Source: Diphasiastrum complanatum
Taxonomy: Eukaryota > Streptophyta > Lycopodiopsida > Lycopodiales > Lycopodiaceae
Length of the DNA: 64,000 bases
Assembly (NCBI GenBank): GCA_029204225.1
Contig: CM055095.1
Span: 60,530,540 to 60,594,539 of the forward strand
Direction: 5' to 3'
Within the stretch, counting starts at the first letter, position 1. The number at the start of each line of letters is the position of its first letter. Below, piece after piece: positions 23,546 through 35,905 of the stretch. The notes below the pieces were generated by a model. It ran no database searches, was not told the DNA's origin, and worked only from the letters and a program-made list of their open reading frames with translations. The position numbers were made by a program, and so were the translations under genes.

Positions 23546-24200
23546 TTGAGCGTCGCAAAATCGTTCATTGAACATGTAGTGTGCTTGCATGGACTTCCGA
23601 AGTCCATTCTCTCAAACAGGGATCCCAAGTTCATAGGAACATCCTGGACAACGGTGTTCACCAAGTTGGGAACACAATTGCGGATGAGTAGTAGTGAACA
23701 CCCACAAACAAATGGGCAGACTGAGAGAGGCAGCCAGGTCCTAGAAGTTATGCTTAGAGCATATGTTAGTCAAACGTAGACTAACTGGGTGAAATATTTG
23801 CCACTAGTAGAGTATGCTTATAATGATAAGTATGTGTCCACAGGGATGAGCCCATTTGAGCTCAATTTTGGATTCCAGCCGACGAGTCCATTGACTCTAG
23901 GTATTCCTAGAAAGGTACCTAGCGCTGCAAAGTCTTGACTCAGATGCAGGCTAAGTTGGATTTACCTACGTGAAAATCGCTCGTACAGGGGAGTACAAGA
24001 GAGGTGATATGGTCTTTTTGCTAGTGCCACCTAAATCTAAGATGATGAGATCTAGCAAGTGTGCAAAGCTATCACCAAGATATTATTGACCATGGAAAAT
24101 AATTGAAAAGGTCAGTGAGGTAGCTTATAAGTTGCAACTGCTTGAGGGATGCAAAGTGCATCCAACGCTTGGGGAGAGGAGCTTGGAGCTCTTGGCTTCT
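23546..24200 (+). pseudogene. Ty3 integrase, core C-half and C-terminal domain
   Basis: The stretch has GLPKSILSNRDPKFIG (second catalytic Asp), HPQTNGQTERGSQVLEVML (third catalytic residue Glu), then a TAG near 23777. Next come NWVKYLPLVEYAYN and SPFELNFGFQP. After a frameshift come GDMVFLLVPPKSK and LSPRYYxPWKIIEKVSEVAYKL of the GPY-type C-terminal domain. The zinc domain and first Asp are missing. It belongs to the same kind of element as the protease scrap 300 bases upstream, with RT and RNase H deleted between them. Confidence 0.9.
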
Positions 24201-24785
24201 AAAAAATACCATGTGAAAAGTGAGAGTTTTCCAAGGATACTAAATAACCATTGAATATTGAGATTTACCTCTTAATCATTCATAAACAATTCATTCATTC
24301 GAGATATGCTAGAATGTGACTAGATTAAGGATAGTGCTCTTAAAGATCACTCAACCCTTATGAGATGGGTTCAATACGGCCTGCATGTGTGAAGCTACTG
24401 TAAAACATCATTCACATGTATAAGATACAAGAAATCAATCATTAAGATTGAATACACAAAGCATAGATCACTTACTCAAAGGATAGAGGTCAAAAATCAA
24501 TGTGCTTCATTGTTGTTTCGATCAAAATGATGGATGTACATTTAGATCCACAACATGTTGGTTTTCCAACCTTCTCTCCATCACTTATGACCTGAACATT
24601 AAATACCTAAGTCTAAATCCAAAGATCCTTTGACATATGTTTAATTTCCTTACAAAATAGGAGGCTCAATTCTCTCCACTACAAGACAAGCTTGACTCAA
24701 CTTTCACATGATGATGACAGTGCCAAATGACCATACTATATGCAAGATAGGTATAGTACATCAAAGTGGAGGCCTTGGTCCACTT

Positions 24786-25135
24786 GCCTATGTTTCATCG
24801 AAATGTGTTTCGAACAAAGAAACGTGTTTGAAATGTCTCGTTCGAAAAAGGCCCGTTTCGAAACACGTTTCTTACGTTCGAAACAACTGTAAGAAAATGC
24901 AGATTTTTTTGACTGAGGAAAACAACCGTACACAGTTTCTCCTCTTGAAATTGCATTCTCTAGAGCATTCTCATGAAATTGGATGTATCTACTTGGTACT
25001 AGTCTTTCTATGACATGTCTAAACCCCAAGAAACCCATAAAAACACATTTTCAAAAAAAAAAAAAAAAATTTGCTTTCGAACCTGAACCCCCCCCCCCGG
25101 GTTTCAAACGTGTTTTGAAACAGACCCATGAAACA
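24786..25135. mobile_element. Palindrome-ended element, TTCGAAAC/GTTTCGAA motif
   Basis: The left 100 bases hold about eight copies of GTTTC or GAAAC with TTCGAA palindromes and AAACGTGTTTC. The right end (25080-25135) repeats the theme with GTTTCAAACGTGTTTTGAAAC. Between them lie non-coding sequence, an A15 run and a C12 run. It resembles the elements at 4.85, 7.7 and 25.2 kb in layout but uses a different motif. Confidence 0.4.
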
Positions 25136-25210
25136 CTGCCACTTGCCATGCCAAACTATCTATAAATGACCAAAACTAGTCAAGAAAATTTTGCAGCTTT
25201 TACATGCAGA

Positions 25211-25378
25211 ACCATAGTACTGGTGAACCGTCCACGATTCACCACGGTTCTTGGAACCGTACGGTTCATAAAGTTTGGGATAAAATGAACCGTGGTGAAC
25301 CGTAGGTTACCACGGTTCTTGAACCGTGGTACGGTTCACTCCACAGTTCTTGGAACCATGGGTTCGATGTGCAGAACA
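25211..25378. repeat. Dense GAACCGTGGT/ACCACGGTTC palindrome cluster
   Basis: About ten copies of GAACCGT or ACGGTTC in alternating orientation within 170 bases. Related sequence (CCCACGGTTCTCATAACCGTGGG) recurs at about 28567-28590. This could be a foldback element or one end of it. Confidence 0.6.
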
Positions 25379-25624
25379 TACTGAGTGCAGCGATAAGGTG
25401 TTCATAATGCTTCATTCTCTGATCCACTGCCATATCAGATCAAGAAATCAACGCGTAGAGGAATTTAGCACTGCAGAAGTATAGCGTTTACCAAGTTGTA
25501 GATAAACTTGAACCCCAAACCCAAGCATCCTTGTACAAAAAGTTACCAAAATCAAGGAAATCAAGAACAGATAGCTAATTACTAAATGCTCTTGCATGAT
25601 TTAGCTTATCTAAAAGGATGGGAC

Positions 25625-26850
25625 TACGTTCGGACCCCAGTACATTCTGGAACGTAGTGTATGGGACGACTATTTTTGGTGAGAACGGGTTTCTAAGGGA
25701 TCAAGCATCCTAAGAACAATAGTAAAAGAGCTAGAATGGCATATTAAGACTTCCATGTGATTGACGACACTAAAAGAAAAAATATAAAGGTTTCACTTCA
25801 TACAAGTCTATGTTCTAACTCCATTTTAAGATAAGCCTTGCAAAACTAAAAGCTCTATGAAATGAGAAAAGTTGATATGTTTCCCTAAGTCTTAAGATAA
25901 CCTATCTACTAGTCTGTTTGCCCATTTTTTTAGTAAACAAAATGGCCAATTCACTAGAAAATGCATTGAAGTATGGGAACGAATTTGTCAAATTACTAAG
26001 CTTTATAGTACCAAGAGTGTCATGATTGTCATTATATTCATACAGATCTTCCATGGATCCAATACAATTTCCCTTTTTTGAATCTGCTGATATACACTAA
26101 CAGATTTAAGTTTTCCCTAGGACCACCTACAACATTGATTAGGCAATAACTTTGCTAAAAACCTGCAAAGTGCCATCTTAGTCATAAGGTACAATATTGA
26201 AAATTGTAAAGACATATTGATGCTACTAGAATTTTTACTGAAAATTTAAATGCATTTTATGAAATTATAAACATTTCAATGTTCTTAGACTATAACAAAT
26301 AATCTTTTTGTGAGAATCAAAATCCAATCAGTCTATGTTTTGGTATAACCATCCCATGTTCAACAAATATGGTTTCTCAAAAATGAAAAGACAAACAAAA
26401 GTGGTGAAAAATATCAGAAAAGTGCATCCATTTTTCTGACTTAATGGGAATGCAATAAGTTTTAGAAAGAATCAATAATATAGCTATGTAGTTATGAGCA
26501 AAACCAGCATATATTTAGATTTAAAGGGGACAGAAAGGGGAAGACAGAAGAAGCTATGTCTTTGTAGTACCAAAGAAGGTATGTAAAACATTAATACAGA
26601 ATCTTTTGGTCAGAATGAAGACCCAATGTGATCTAGTTTATCTTTTATGATAACCAGCCCATGTTTGTTTATCAGAATAATTTCTCAAAAATATAGAGAG
26701 ATTGCAAAAGATGTGAAAAGGATGAAAAAAGCACATTTGTGCAGAACATGGCCAAAAAAATTTGTAAATTTTTTTTCCTTTTTTAACTTGGTGCCACATT
26801 CTGACCCAGTACGTTCCGAGTCATTTGGGTCGGAACGGGTTTCTAAGTAT
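25625..26850. mobile_element. Possible element bounded by GAACGGGTTTCTAAG ends
   Basis: GAACGGGTTTCTAAG occurs at about 25686 and 26835 in the same orientation. Each copy is preceded by a GACCC(C)AGTAC-TTC-G block. Both spots contain TTCGGAACG-like palindromes. The 1.1 kb between is AT-rich and non-coding. It may be two separate short copies and not one element. Confidence 0.3.
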
Positions 26851-26854
26851 AGTC

Positions 26855-27660
26855 TAACTATGTTGTTATGAGCAAAACCTGCACATAAAAAGAGATCAAA
26901 AGGGTATAGAAAGGGGAAGACAAAAAAGGGGAAGTTTTATCATATTAATCTCTTTGAAGAATTTGTACATGTTTTACTCAGTGTCTGTTCATTTGTTATT
27001 TGAAATCTCTTTTGAACTGTTTTCCTCACCTTCATATGCAATTCTTTGCCTTTATATACAAATATTTTCCAGATGTTCAACACCTATATCACTGCTCGTT
27101 TTATTTTGCTTACAGCGAATTTTAATCAAATTTAGTCTGTAAAAAAGTAGCCAAACTGTAATCATTCTAAAAGTGGCAATAGATCACATAATGCATTCAC
27201 CCAAGAACTGCCTGTCTTTTTACTCATGCATTGATGAGAATTTGTCCAGTAAAAGAAAACTACTCATCACAAGAAAAAAAAAATGATTTTCCTATACTCA
27301 GATTCTTTATGAGCCAGAAAGCAAGATGAACATTGTTTTAGCCCATTTCTTATTATATTATCTCTTGGCCAATCGAACCATACTTTGGACAGAGTCTTTT
27401 TTCATGCAAGTGGTAACGAGGTCAATGAAACTCAAAGATCTATAAATAGAGTATGCAGGGCTCAACATTGCAGTAAATATTGTAAGCTGTTAAAGAAGTA
27501 ACTTGGTGATAATAACTTCAATTCGATGCGAACCAATTTCTGCTTGATTTTGTCTGAAAATTTTCGTTATCACAATATCTGCAATTAAACAGATGGTGTA
27601 AGCCTAAGAAAATAGGATACAAAGTAATAGGGCAACCAAGCAGGCTTGAATTGACTGTCA
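26855..27660. other. AT-rich sequence, nothing recognised
   Basis: No coding or repeat structure that I can support. Confidence 0.5.
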
Positions 27661-27664
27661 ATAT

Positions 27665-28100
27665 AATCTGGACATATTAAGCTGAACAGGAACAATTCAA
27701 CGATGAGTGACGCCGATTCTAGTGAAGCAGATACTACTATACTTGAACCTGGATGAATATCCAATGAACATCACATTTTCCAATAGTATGTTGATAGTTC
27801 AATTATACGTTCATCTGATACTGGAGCTATGTGAAATATGTCAATAGTTCATAATCCGGAAAAATTAAGCTGAACAGGAACAATCACATGAACAAATTAA
27901 GCTGAACATCACATTTTCCAATAGTATGTTGATAGTTCAATTATACATTCATCTGATAATGGAGCTATGTGAAATATGTCAATAGTTCATAATCCGGACA
28001 AATTAAGCTGAACAGGAACAATCCAATGATGAGTGATGCCGATTCTAGTGAAGCAAATACTACTTCACTTGACCCTGGATGAATATCAGATGAACTTTTT
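27665..28100. repeat. Two interleaved direct repeats, about 105 and 100 bp
   Basis: ATCACATTTTCCAATAGTAT begins at about 27769 and again at 27907, each followed by about 105 near-identical bases ending in TTCATAATCCGGA. A second block, AAGCTGAACAGGAACAATNC followed by GATGAGTGA-GCCGATTCTAG, occurs at about 27679 and 28007. The order suggests duplication of a larger unit, then loss of part of the middle. Confidence 0.8.
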
Positions 28101-28654
28101 GTTTTCTAACAGTACAAAGTAATGGAACGAAGTCCATGGTTCATTTATAAGTTGACTTTAGATTCTTTGACATAAAATTTCAGGGAGATCCACAAAGGTT
28201 CTTCATGAATATGATGCTTCTTTTTCACCATATAACATGGACAAACAAAGCTTCAAAACTCAAGTGTTTTTCGATGGAATTGTTGATGCTAATGATCAAT
28301 AATTTGACTTAGCACCAAATGACATTTTTACTTGTCATCCGTCAATGGGTGAATCTTGTAGATATTCCAAACATGATTAGCTATGGAATGATCCTCCAAA
28401 TCCTCTTGGTCACATCATGACTCATCCAAACAAAACTTTCCGAGAGTTTGTTTGTAGAGTCAAAAGATTATAAGCATGTTTCAAAACGATCTCCTTGTCA
28501 AGTGGTTTGTGGCGATTTCATAGAGGAGAATTTTGAGCAAACCTAAATATAGTTGCAATCATAGAACCCACGGTTCTCATAACCGTGGGGTGAATGGTTC
28601 ATGTAATTAATTAATTTCCATTTTCCAAAACCCCTCCCAAGGCATTTTTGGTCC

Positions 28655-28845
28655 TCATTTCACAGATTTCACAAATGGTATTAAGATTTCACAGGTTTTT
28701 GGCATTACACAAATTTCACAGATTCAAATGATTTAACAGATTTCACAGAGGATTTCACAGATTTCACAGATTTTTGGCATTACATAGATTTCACAGATTC
28801 AAATGTACAGATTTCACAAATTCAAATGATTTCACAGATTTTTTT
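28655..28845. repeat. Degenerate short tandem repeat, GATTTCACA core
   Basis: GATTTCACA or close variants occur about thirteen times in 190 bases, with interspersed TTTTTGGCATTACA and TTCAAATGA spacers that also repeat. It looks like a young minisatellite with two or three kinds of subunit. Confidence 0.8.
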
Positions 28846-28884
28846 GGCCTTGTTTTTGCATATTTTTGGGCTATTTTTTGGGGT

Positions 28885-29330
28885 GGGAAACTAAAAAAAA
28901 TTTGGCCCTCCAGTGTTTGAGATTATTGGTCACGCCTAGATTTTATTCCACATCGAGGCCTGTTTGTGACTAATGACCCTGAGAGGACCTAGACACTCTA
29001 ATTGAGACATGGAGTAGTGCATGTACGTGTGACTGATATAGGTAGGAGGAATGCATGAAGAAATCTGATCTATTTATGGTTGACCTGCATGGGGATTGCA
29101 TGTGCTCATGCACAGGATCCTACTCTCTATATATTGAGGTAGTGATTATTCCGTCGACGACTTTGGTCTAGGTTACTAGTTGAGCTCTTCTCCTCTTGCT
29201 ATCACATGACATGGCTTGGGGGCTAGATCCTCATCTTAGGGATTTTCCCTAGTGGTCTTTATAGTTCAGCCTTAAATTTTTGGTGTTGAATTCTTTACAG
29301 TCTGCAGATTATTCCTAATCCTACTTCTGA
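28885..29330 (+). mobile_element. LTR relic related to the 40-kb LTR
   Basis: Carries GCTTGGGGGCTAGATCC at 29214-29230, which matches the complement of 40183-40199. It also has a similar succession of a TAGTGCATG block and a short TATATA segment (CTCTATATATTGAG). The 40-kb copy is in the opposite orientation. No primer site is intact here. Confidence 0.45.
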
Positions 29331-29640
29331 TCTCCTGAAAAGAATCTAATCTACTGCTCACAGGAAACTAATCTATGTAATTCAAAAAACACAACAGCTA
29401 ACTAAGAACTGCAAGATCTTACAGAGTGCTTATTACAACTATCGCTCAACATTTGTAATAAGAACTCCTCAAGGAGTCAAGCACAGCAACATCGGATCTG
29501 AGTGCCTGTGATCTGCCACTAAGCCCTGCACATCTACCTGATACTAATCAATCCACAGCAACATTAAAGAGGAAGATAGCAACAACACATTCATACCAAT
29601 GTACCCAAACAAGAGCATGAATGGAAAGCGGGATGAAAGA

Positions 29641-30171
29641 TCTTCAATTAAAAGTGAAACAACATTTCAATACAACGTATGCTCTCCAAAACTCATGGAG
29701 GAGGCTCCTATAAATACTTACAAGGGGTGAACCACATTCTATAAACTTTTGGGTTCCACCCATCAACTTACACATCATTAGGAGGCCTCTTTCTTGAAAA
29801 TACATTCTCAAGTTTGAGAGGGTCCAAATTACTAGCTCCCACATGGTTTTCCATCGTTTAGAAATTACCATGGGGCTCACAAAATATGCACTTAGCCTAG
29901 CACTAGTAATTCTCGTGCTCTCAGATTCGGCTCTCAACAACATCTCCAATGGAAGCCCCTTTGAGTGATGAGGCACTGCATCGACACCTCGGGGGCATGG
30001 CATCAGCTAACATCATCCTCCCCCTATAGTGCTGCAGGTCCCACTGCACTGCCATAGCTTTGACGCTTGGTTCTTGGAAACGCATGGATCAGCGTTTGCC
30101 TGCGTAAAACCAAAAACTTATTTGTCGCTATCGTCGCGCTCGACAACAACTTTAACATCTACAACGGCTTG
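29641..30171. other. Probable retroelement-derived non-coding sequence
   Basis: A minus-strand frame of 119 codons (29644-30003) has no family resemblance and overlaps LTR-like sequence, so it is not called as a gene. Confidence 0.35.
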
Positions 30172-30651
30172 TCAAGATAGCCCTGCGTAACTGAGTGCCT
30201 CTTGTTTGTCTTTCTCAGCTTTCTTTTTGTCAAAAAACTTCTCATAGCCTATCTTCCTTCCAATGGCTTCAAATGTGATGAATCTCGTTTTTATGCCCAA
30301 CAACAGAATAGGTCCCAGATAAGGCCTAATCTCTGGTATGAACTTGTTAGTATACCATTTCTCAATCATTTGCACGCATTGACCAGAAGAAAATGTTGCT
30401 CGGTAGAAGAGTCTTGCCATCATCAGATGTTCGCTTTCAACTTGTAGCAGCTGGTTAACATTCAACCAAATTGGTGGTGGCCCTTTGTCCCAGTAGCAAT
30501 CCAATGTCACGAGAAAGGCTATGGAAATGCAATAAGTCGCACTTTCTTGGACTACAGCATCTGCACTCCCCTTATAGGTATGTCCAAATTTCAACAGTGC
30601 AGCTCGATACTCTTCAAATGTCGAGCTAGAGTCAACTAAATTAACCAACAA
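30172..30651 (-). CDS. Orphan ORF of about 159 codons, probably transposon-derived
   Basis: The frame opens near 30651 with no ATG there. It reads TFEEYRAALLKFGHTYKGSA, continues with YWDKGPPPIWLNVNQLL and MIEKWYTNKFIPEIRPYL, and ends in a Lys-rich helix (KFFDKKKAEKDKQEA) before a TAG. The composition is like a globular protein, with hydrophobic and charged residues well mixed and no stops. I do not recognise the family. A retroelement gag or accessory ORF is most likely given the surroundings; an exon of a host gene is possible. An AAACCCTAA sequence just upstream (30664) resembles a telo-box, which is weak evidence. Confidence 0.4.
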   Translation of the reverse strand: MLVNLVDSSSTFEEYRAALLKFGHTYKGSADAVVQESATYCISIAFLVTLDCYWDKGPPPIWLNVNQLLQVESEHLMMARLFYRATFSSGQCVQMIEKWYTNKFIPEIRPYLGPILLLGIKTRFITFEAIGRKIGYEKFFDKKKAEKDKQEALSYAGLS

Positions 30652-30664
30652 CTTTTAGGACCAA

Positions 30665-33280
30665 ACCCTAATATTTACGAAAAACGGGGATTTCCGAAAT
30701 CCGTTCGAAATGGACCAACTGTGAAAATCAATTTAGAAGATCGATTTAACAATTCACAGACACTCATTTCGAAACATCCTGCATGCATCTAACTTGACAT
30801 GCACTGACTTTTTCGTAAAAACAAAAAAAATTCCATAAATAGCCTAGTTACTAGGAAATCTGCTTTTTGATCTAGAATTACCAAAAATAGCTACATGCAA
30901 GAAATCTACTGATCAAATCATTGATTACGCATGCAACATGCATCCAATCATGCATACAGGTCTATCCATACATTTCCATCAACAAACAAGCACTACACTG
31001 AATTACAAGCATGCATGCATCAGAACATTTCCAAAATTTTGCAAATTTAAGTTCAAAAATTGCCAAACTTCAGGCGGCCATAACTTTTTCTACAAGGCAC
31101 CAAATTGGTCACTGTAAAGCACAGTACGGAGAGAGAGTGGGTCTACAAGGCACTTGCCACATCACCCTGCCACCTAGGTTTCACATGTGCGAGCTGTAAA
31201 TGGACAGGAGGGCGCACTTTGGGAAGGTGGTATCATCAAAATTAGTACTCCAGCCCAATAAGCCTTGGATCAGAGGTTACAAGCACTCTACTAAGGTTCA
31301 TTAGAGAGGCATAGAAGCTTCTAACAGGTCCAGCAAGCAATCATAAGCTCAGATCATGCAAAAAATGCATTTTTGGCCTCCTTCAACAAGCAAAACTTCA
31401 ATATGATGGTGTCTAATGCACATCTATCTAAATTGGATGCATGATGGCTCAAATCAGAGGCAATCCATCATATCTTTAAGGTTGTATTAAGAACCAACAG
31501 GTTCAGACCCCATTTAAGAGGTATTCATGCCCAAAAATCACCAAAAATACACTATTTTTTGAGGTTTTGAGCCCTCTACTGGTGTCTAATCCTAACCAAA
31601 CTTCATGACAGCCCTAGGACTGAGAATTTTGAGATCTACCACAAAATTAGTCCAAAAATCATCAAAAAACATTGTTTTTTGACCAATTCTGACCAAAATT
31701 TGTGGGATAAATCCACAAATAAGTGCAATCTGATCCTAATCCCTGTAAATCCATTGCATGCAAGCACTAAAAGTTCTGATTCTAGTCAAACATGGTTTCT
31801 ATAGCCCATTTATGATCCAAAAACCCCAATTTTTGGTCCAAACTCACTATCTAATCAATCTTTTGACTATTCAAACATCATGCACTCATTAAATCCTATC
31901 GTTAATGACTGTAAAACAGCAGGTACAATCTGGAAAACGTACTACACCAGATCCTATGATCAATTCCAAGCAAAAACTACGAATCCTAGGTGAAAAATTC
32001 ACTAAATCCATCAAAAAACCTATGATTTCTATCAAAATTCATGGAGCAAATCTACAATTATGATCTTTAGGCTGAAAGTATACCAAGGATTTGAGAAGCC
32101 ACCTACTTGAAAGTGAATTCCAACACCTGGAAGAATAAGCAAAGAGATACACCAAAAGAACTGGCCCCAAAGGGCAAGCAACGACAATAGCCCTAAAGAG
32201 CAACCTTCGAACTTTGTATAATCACTAACAACCTTGAAGGGCAATCTTCAACTTTTTTCCAAATAACAACAAGGTTATGAAAGGCCCCAAAAAGATGCAA
32301 GATATCCTGACAAATGCATATGGGGATTCTAGTAATATATTATGTCCCATATCTAAAAATTATTTGCGAGAAGGCACAATGGCTTTTGGCTACTTATCCT
32401 CCTAATGTTTTGCTGGGATATCGTGCCTCCCTCACTCTAGACACATTGGGTTGTTTTGGTATTGTATGCTTTTCTACCAAAATAGGAAAACCAACCCAGT
32501 TTCTGTTTGAGGCTCTTGGGTAGTGAGCTACAAGTGTTTTCATGGACCAAATTTAGCTCCAAAGCTAGAACAATAAAAAAAAAAAAAGGGACAAGCCCAT
32601 CAGAAGGTCGAAATCTTGAGGCTCAATCAAAGTAGGCATAGCATGCTAGCTCAACCATAGATCGAAGGCCTAGCCATGTTCATCTAGACTTGCTTTGGGA
32701 CTTGGAGTGTCCCCTTGGTGAGACTTTTCAAATCATTTTGAGGCTCCCAAGCTACCTTTCCAATGTCCTCCCCATCTTTGAGAAAACTAAACTGCTCATT
32801 AGGGCCAGTAATTCATAAACTTTAGGCATGGGCTTGATTCACTGGCCCTAGGAAAAAAATATATGCTACATGTTACTAGGTCTAAGCTTAAATCATTGGT
32901 CTTTTAATCTACATTGCACAATTTAAGGTATTTCAGCACAAAAAAATCATAGATTGAAATTTATTTATATAAAAACTATGTATTTATTGGCATTAGGACA
33001 AAAGATCCCATGTTCTTATATCGAGGTATTGCTTTGTCATTGGTTTGTTTGTGTAAGCTCCCTGACCTCTTGATTTATCATTTTCTAGCACATTGATTTT
33101 TGAAATATGTGAGTAAGAGATCTTTCTTTGTAGCACAACTTGTCGATTGCTCTCCCCAAGCTCGGATTTTGAGTGCAGTCATCTTCTAACGCTTAAGATG
33201 TAGCTTTTATCACACAGTGGTACACTTGATGCCTTTCTTGAAGTACAACAACCTCTTTGTCCTTAGCTTGATTTCCACTG
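30665..33280. other. AT-rich sequence, nothing recognised
   Basis: I see no coding domain, tandem repeat or RNA gene in these 2.6 kb. Confidence 0.5.
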
Positions 33281-33284
33281 ATCC

Positions 33285-33350
33285 ACCTTTGGTAGTGATT
33301 TGTCTGGTTGGCCCCACATTAGATATTCAACTATGTCGGTAGCCCATTTC
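33285..33350 (-). pseudogene. Scrap of Ty3 pol (RNase H-integrase linker)
   Basis: CCTTTGGTAGTGATTTGTCT and the following 45 bases closely match 49537-49595 of the Ty3 element, where they encode a QLDKSLPKAE segment. The orientation is the same. Only about 65 bases are preserved. Confidence 0.75.
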
Positions 33351-33826
33351 AAGAGTCATTACTCTTGGGATTTTTTCTAGCTTTTCTCATTCTTAATGAG
33401 CTTGTCTCTAGTTGGTTGTACGACCATTGTTGAGAGATGTTCCTCTTGTCAGACTCCCTTTGGCTTTGAGTTGGAGCATTGGATGCCTTTTGTAGCACCT
33501 TTCAAGCACTAACCCTTCGTCTTTGGCTTTGATTTGGAGATTAACTTTGGTCAAGGAGTGTTTCTCTATTGATTGACCATTTTATGCAAGCACGGAGGAG
33601 CCTCTCCTCAGCATCCTATCAATTCAAACCTTAAAAAGGTCTTCTGAAGCCGATAGCAACCACACATTAGCCTTTTGGTGGTTGAAATTCATTTGTTCCA
33701 TCAGTAGTTTCGACAAAATCTTTTCTTGGCCAAAGCATCCTTTGAATAGGTGAAAGGTTGTTAAGTCTTTGAATAGGTAATTACCAAGCTTGTGGTTTAG
33801 ACTTAACGATCATAATAGTCAAAGTT

Positions 33827-34193
33827 TTAGCAGCCCATTTGGCACAATATTTTTGTACGACGACTTGTTAGAAGCACTTTGTACTCACCAATGAGATGGA
33901 GACATGAATGAGCTTCATGTGCCACAAACTTACGAACACTTTTTCTTGCAAGTAGAATGTGTTGAGAGTCACTAAGAGACATATATCTCATGCCTTGAAC
34001 TTCTAGCTTGATAGCCACAAGTGTCTGGAATTAATAGGTAGGTACATGGGAAATCAGTTACATCCACCAAGGAAACACAATCCAAATAATCCACCGAAGA
34101 ACTGACTACCCTTGCACCTCCTAAGTAGGAAGCAGTTAGAATCATTAACCTTGGCAACACATTTGTCAATGAGAGGTTGTGTAGCTTTTGCAT
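33827..34193 (-). pseudogene. Possible retroelement pol linker remnant
   Basis: Two abutting frames read TCGYQARSSRHEIYVS and then LEVQGMRYMSLSDSQHILLA, then RKSVRKFVAHEAHSCLHLIG. The end resembles the segment between protease and reverse transcriptase of some Ty3 elements. No catalytic motif is visible, so the call is tentative. Confidence 0.25.
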
Positions 34194-34323
34194 TGACCAG
34201 GTTGACTATGCTTACACCTTGAAAGAAAGCACACTAACTAATCAATTACCTTCCTGCCCAATAGGTATCTGCCTTTAAAAGCGTCAGTTCTTGGCCCATC
34301 TGATTTTCAAAAAATGTGCTAAG

Positions 34324-34359
34324 ATATATATATATATATATATATATATATCAATATAG

Positions 34360-34403
<44 letters not shown>
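34324..34403. repeat. (TA)n-(TG)n compound microsatellite
   Basis: About 28 bases of TA, a short spacer, then about 40 bases of TG. Confidence 0.95.
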
Positions 34404-34405
<2 letters not shown>

Positions 34406-35540
34406 AAAGCAGAACTTTCTCACAAATTATTTCAACAATTTGTGAATTCTTATGTTGCTCAGTCAGAAAATAAGGACATCAAACCATAAGGAGTTCGGAT
34501 GTATAAAGCGTGATGAAAAGCATGTGTATACGCGAAACTCTAGTTATTGTGATCTCACCTCTTCTCTAGAAGATGGAGGTCCCCCAAGATATTAGAACAC
34601 ACTATTATAGCATCAATCTCTAAGGTCAAATGTTAAGTGATCCCCCTGCAGAGCATTATGATAGATGATATCAGTAATGATTACCCACAATAGATTGATC
34701 CTAGACAATAAAATTGTGCAAATGATTATCAAAGTTATGACACAACTAATTGATGTACCTTAAGTCACAGGAGCTAGTTAACATTATCCATGCCTCAATC
34801 CTGGTGAAGTTTAAAGAGAAAACCATTGTAACCATTCTATTCACATACAGTTAAAATTATCTTATTATCAGATATCAACTGCTTGTGCGATTCAAAAACA
34901 ACTAGTGTCAGTAATAAGCCCTTACATCACGTGTCAGAAGAGGTCCAACGTTAAACTCAAAAGCTCAGTAAAAAAAATTGGCCGGCAGAGTATCCCTACA
35001 CAGGCTTTACACAATCTGTAATTAAGCAAGAATTTTTGATTGAGGCACATGCAGATTGTAGCTTGCAAGGCATTCTAATGCTATTGAGGTGCCATGTTAA
35101 AGGACTATTCAAACGATACAATATATAGTTTTCAAACCATTCAAGTTATGATAGATTATGATGCTTGTCGATACTAAATACATCAAAACTTTATCTTCAC
35201 GAGAAACCATATTAACAGTTCAGGGCAGTGTAATGCCTATTCTAGAAGAGATCAGAAAGGCTGTGAACATACAGTCAAAATTATCCAATAGGCTAAAGTG
35301 CTTATCATTTTCCAATGGTGGTTGTCAATCACATCAAAACCACCTACTTTCACAAATAGCCCACACAGGCTACAGCCGCATAATGCATTTCTTTTAGCAT
35401 ATAGGGGGGACACCCTAGCACAACCGTATTGTCACAATGCTTAGACATAATCACAGAGCAAAAGCCATACCTTCTTGCAGTTGTAGTTGATTGTTGCAAG
35501 AGCCTGGACAACAGCAGATCGCAATTATGCATGTAAACCA

Positions 35541-35905
35541 TTTGTGGGCTCATCACCCACAATAACCTTTGATCACAAATGAGATTTTCTTCTATGGAAC
35601 TAGAAACTTTGTTGGCTCATCACACAAAAATAACCGTTAATCACAAATGGGATTGATTTTTTCAGCATCAAAACGTGGATTTCCTTACAATCTTTCCTGT
35701 GGCACTAAATATTTGCGGGTTCATCACACGTCTGAATTTTTTATCACAAATGAGATTTTGTTCAACAGCAAAACATGGATCTTTCTTGTGAACAGCAAAA
35801 CCATCTTTCTTGTGAACTAAAAAATTTGTGGGCTCAAATGAGATTGATTTTCTTCAATATCGAAACATTTGTTTTCACAACCCTTCATGTGAAAGTAAAA
35901 TTGAC
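35541..35905. repeat. Degenerate tandem repeat with TTGTGGGCTCATCAC core
   Basis: The succession TTTGTGGGCTCATCAC, ATCACAAATGAGATT, a CAGCA-CAAAAC-TGGAT block and a CTTGTGAA-CTAAA block repeats about four times, with unit lengths of roughly 60 to 120 bases. Copies are diverged and unequally deleted. Confidence 0.65.
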
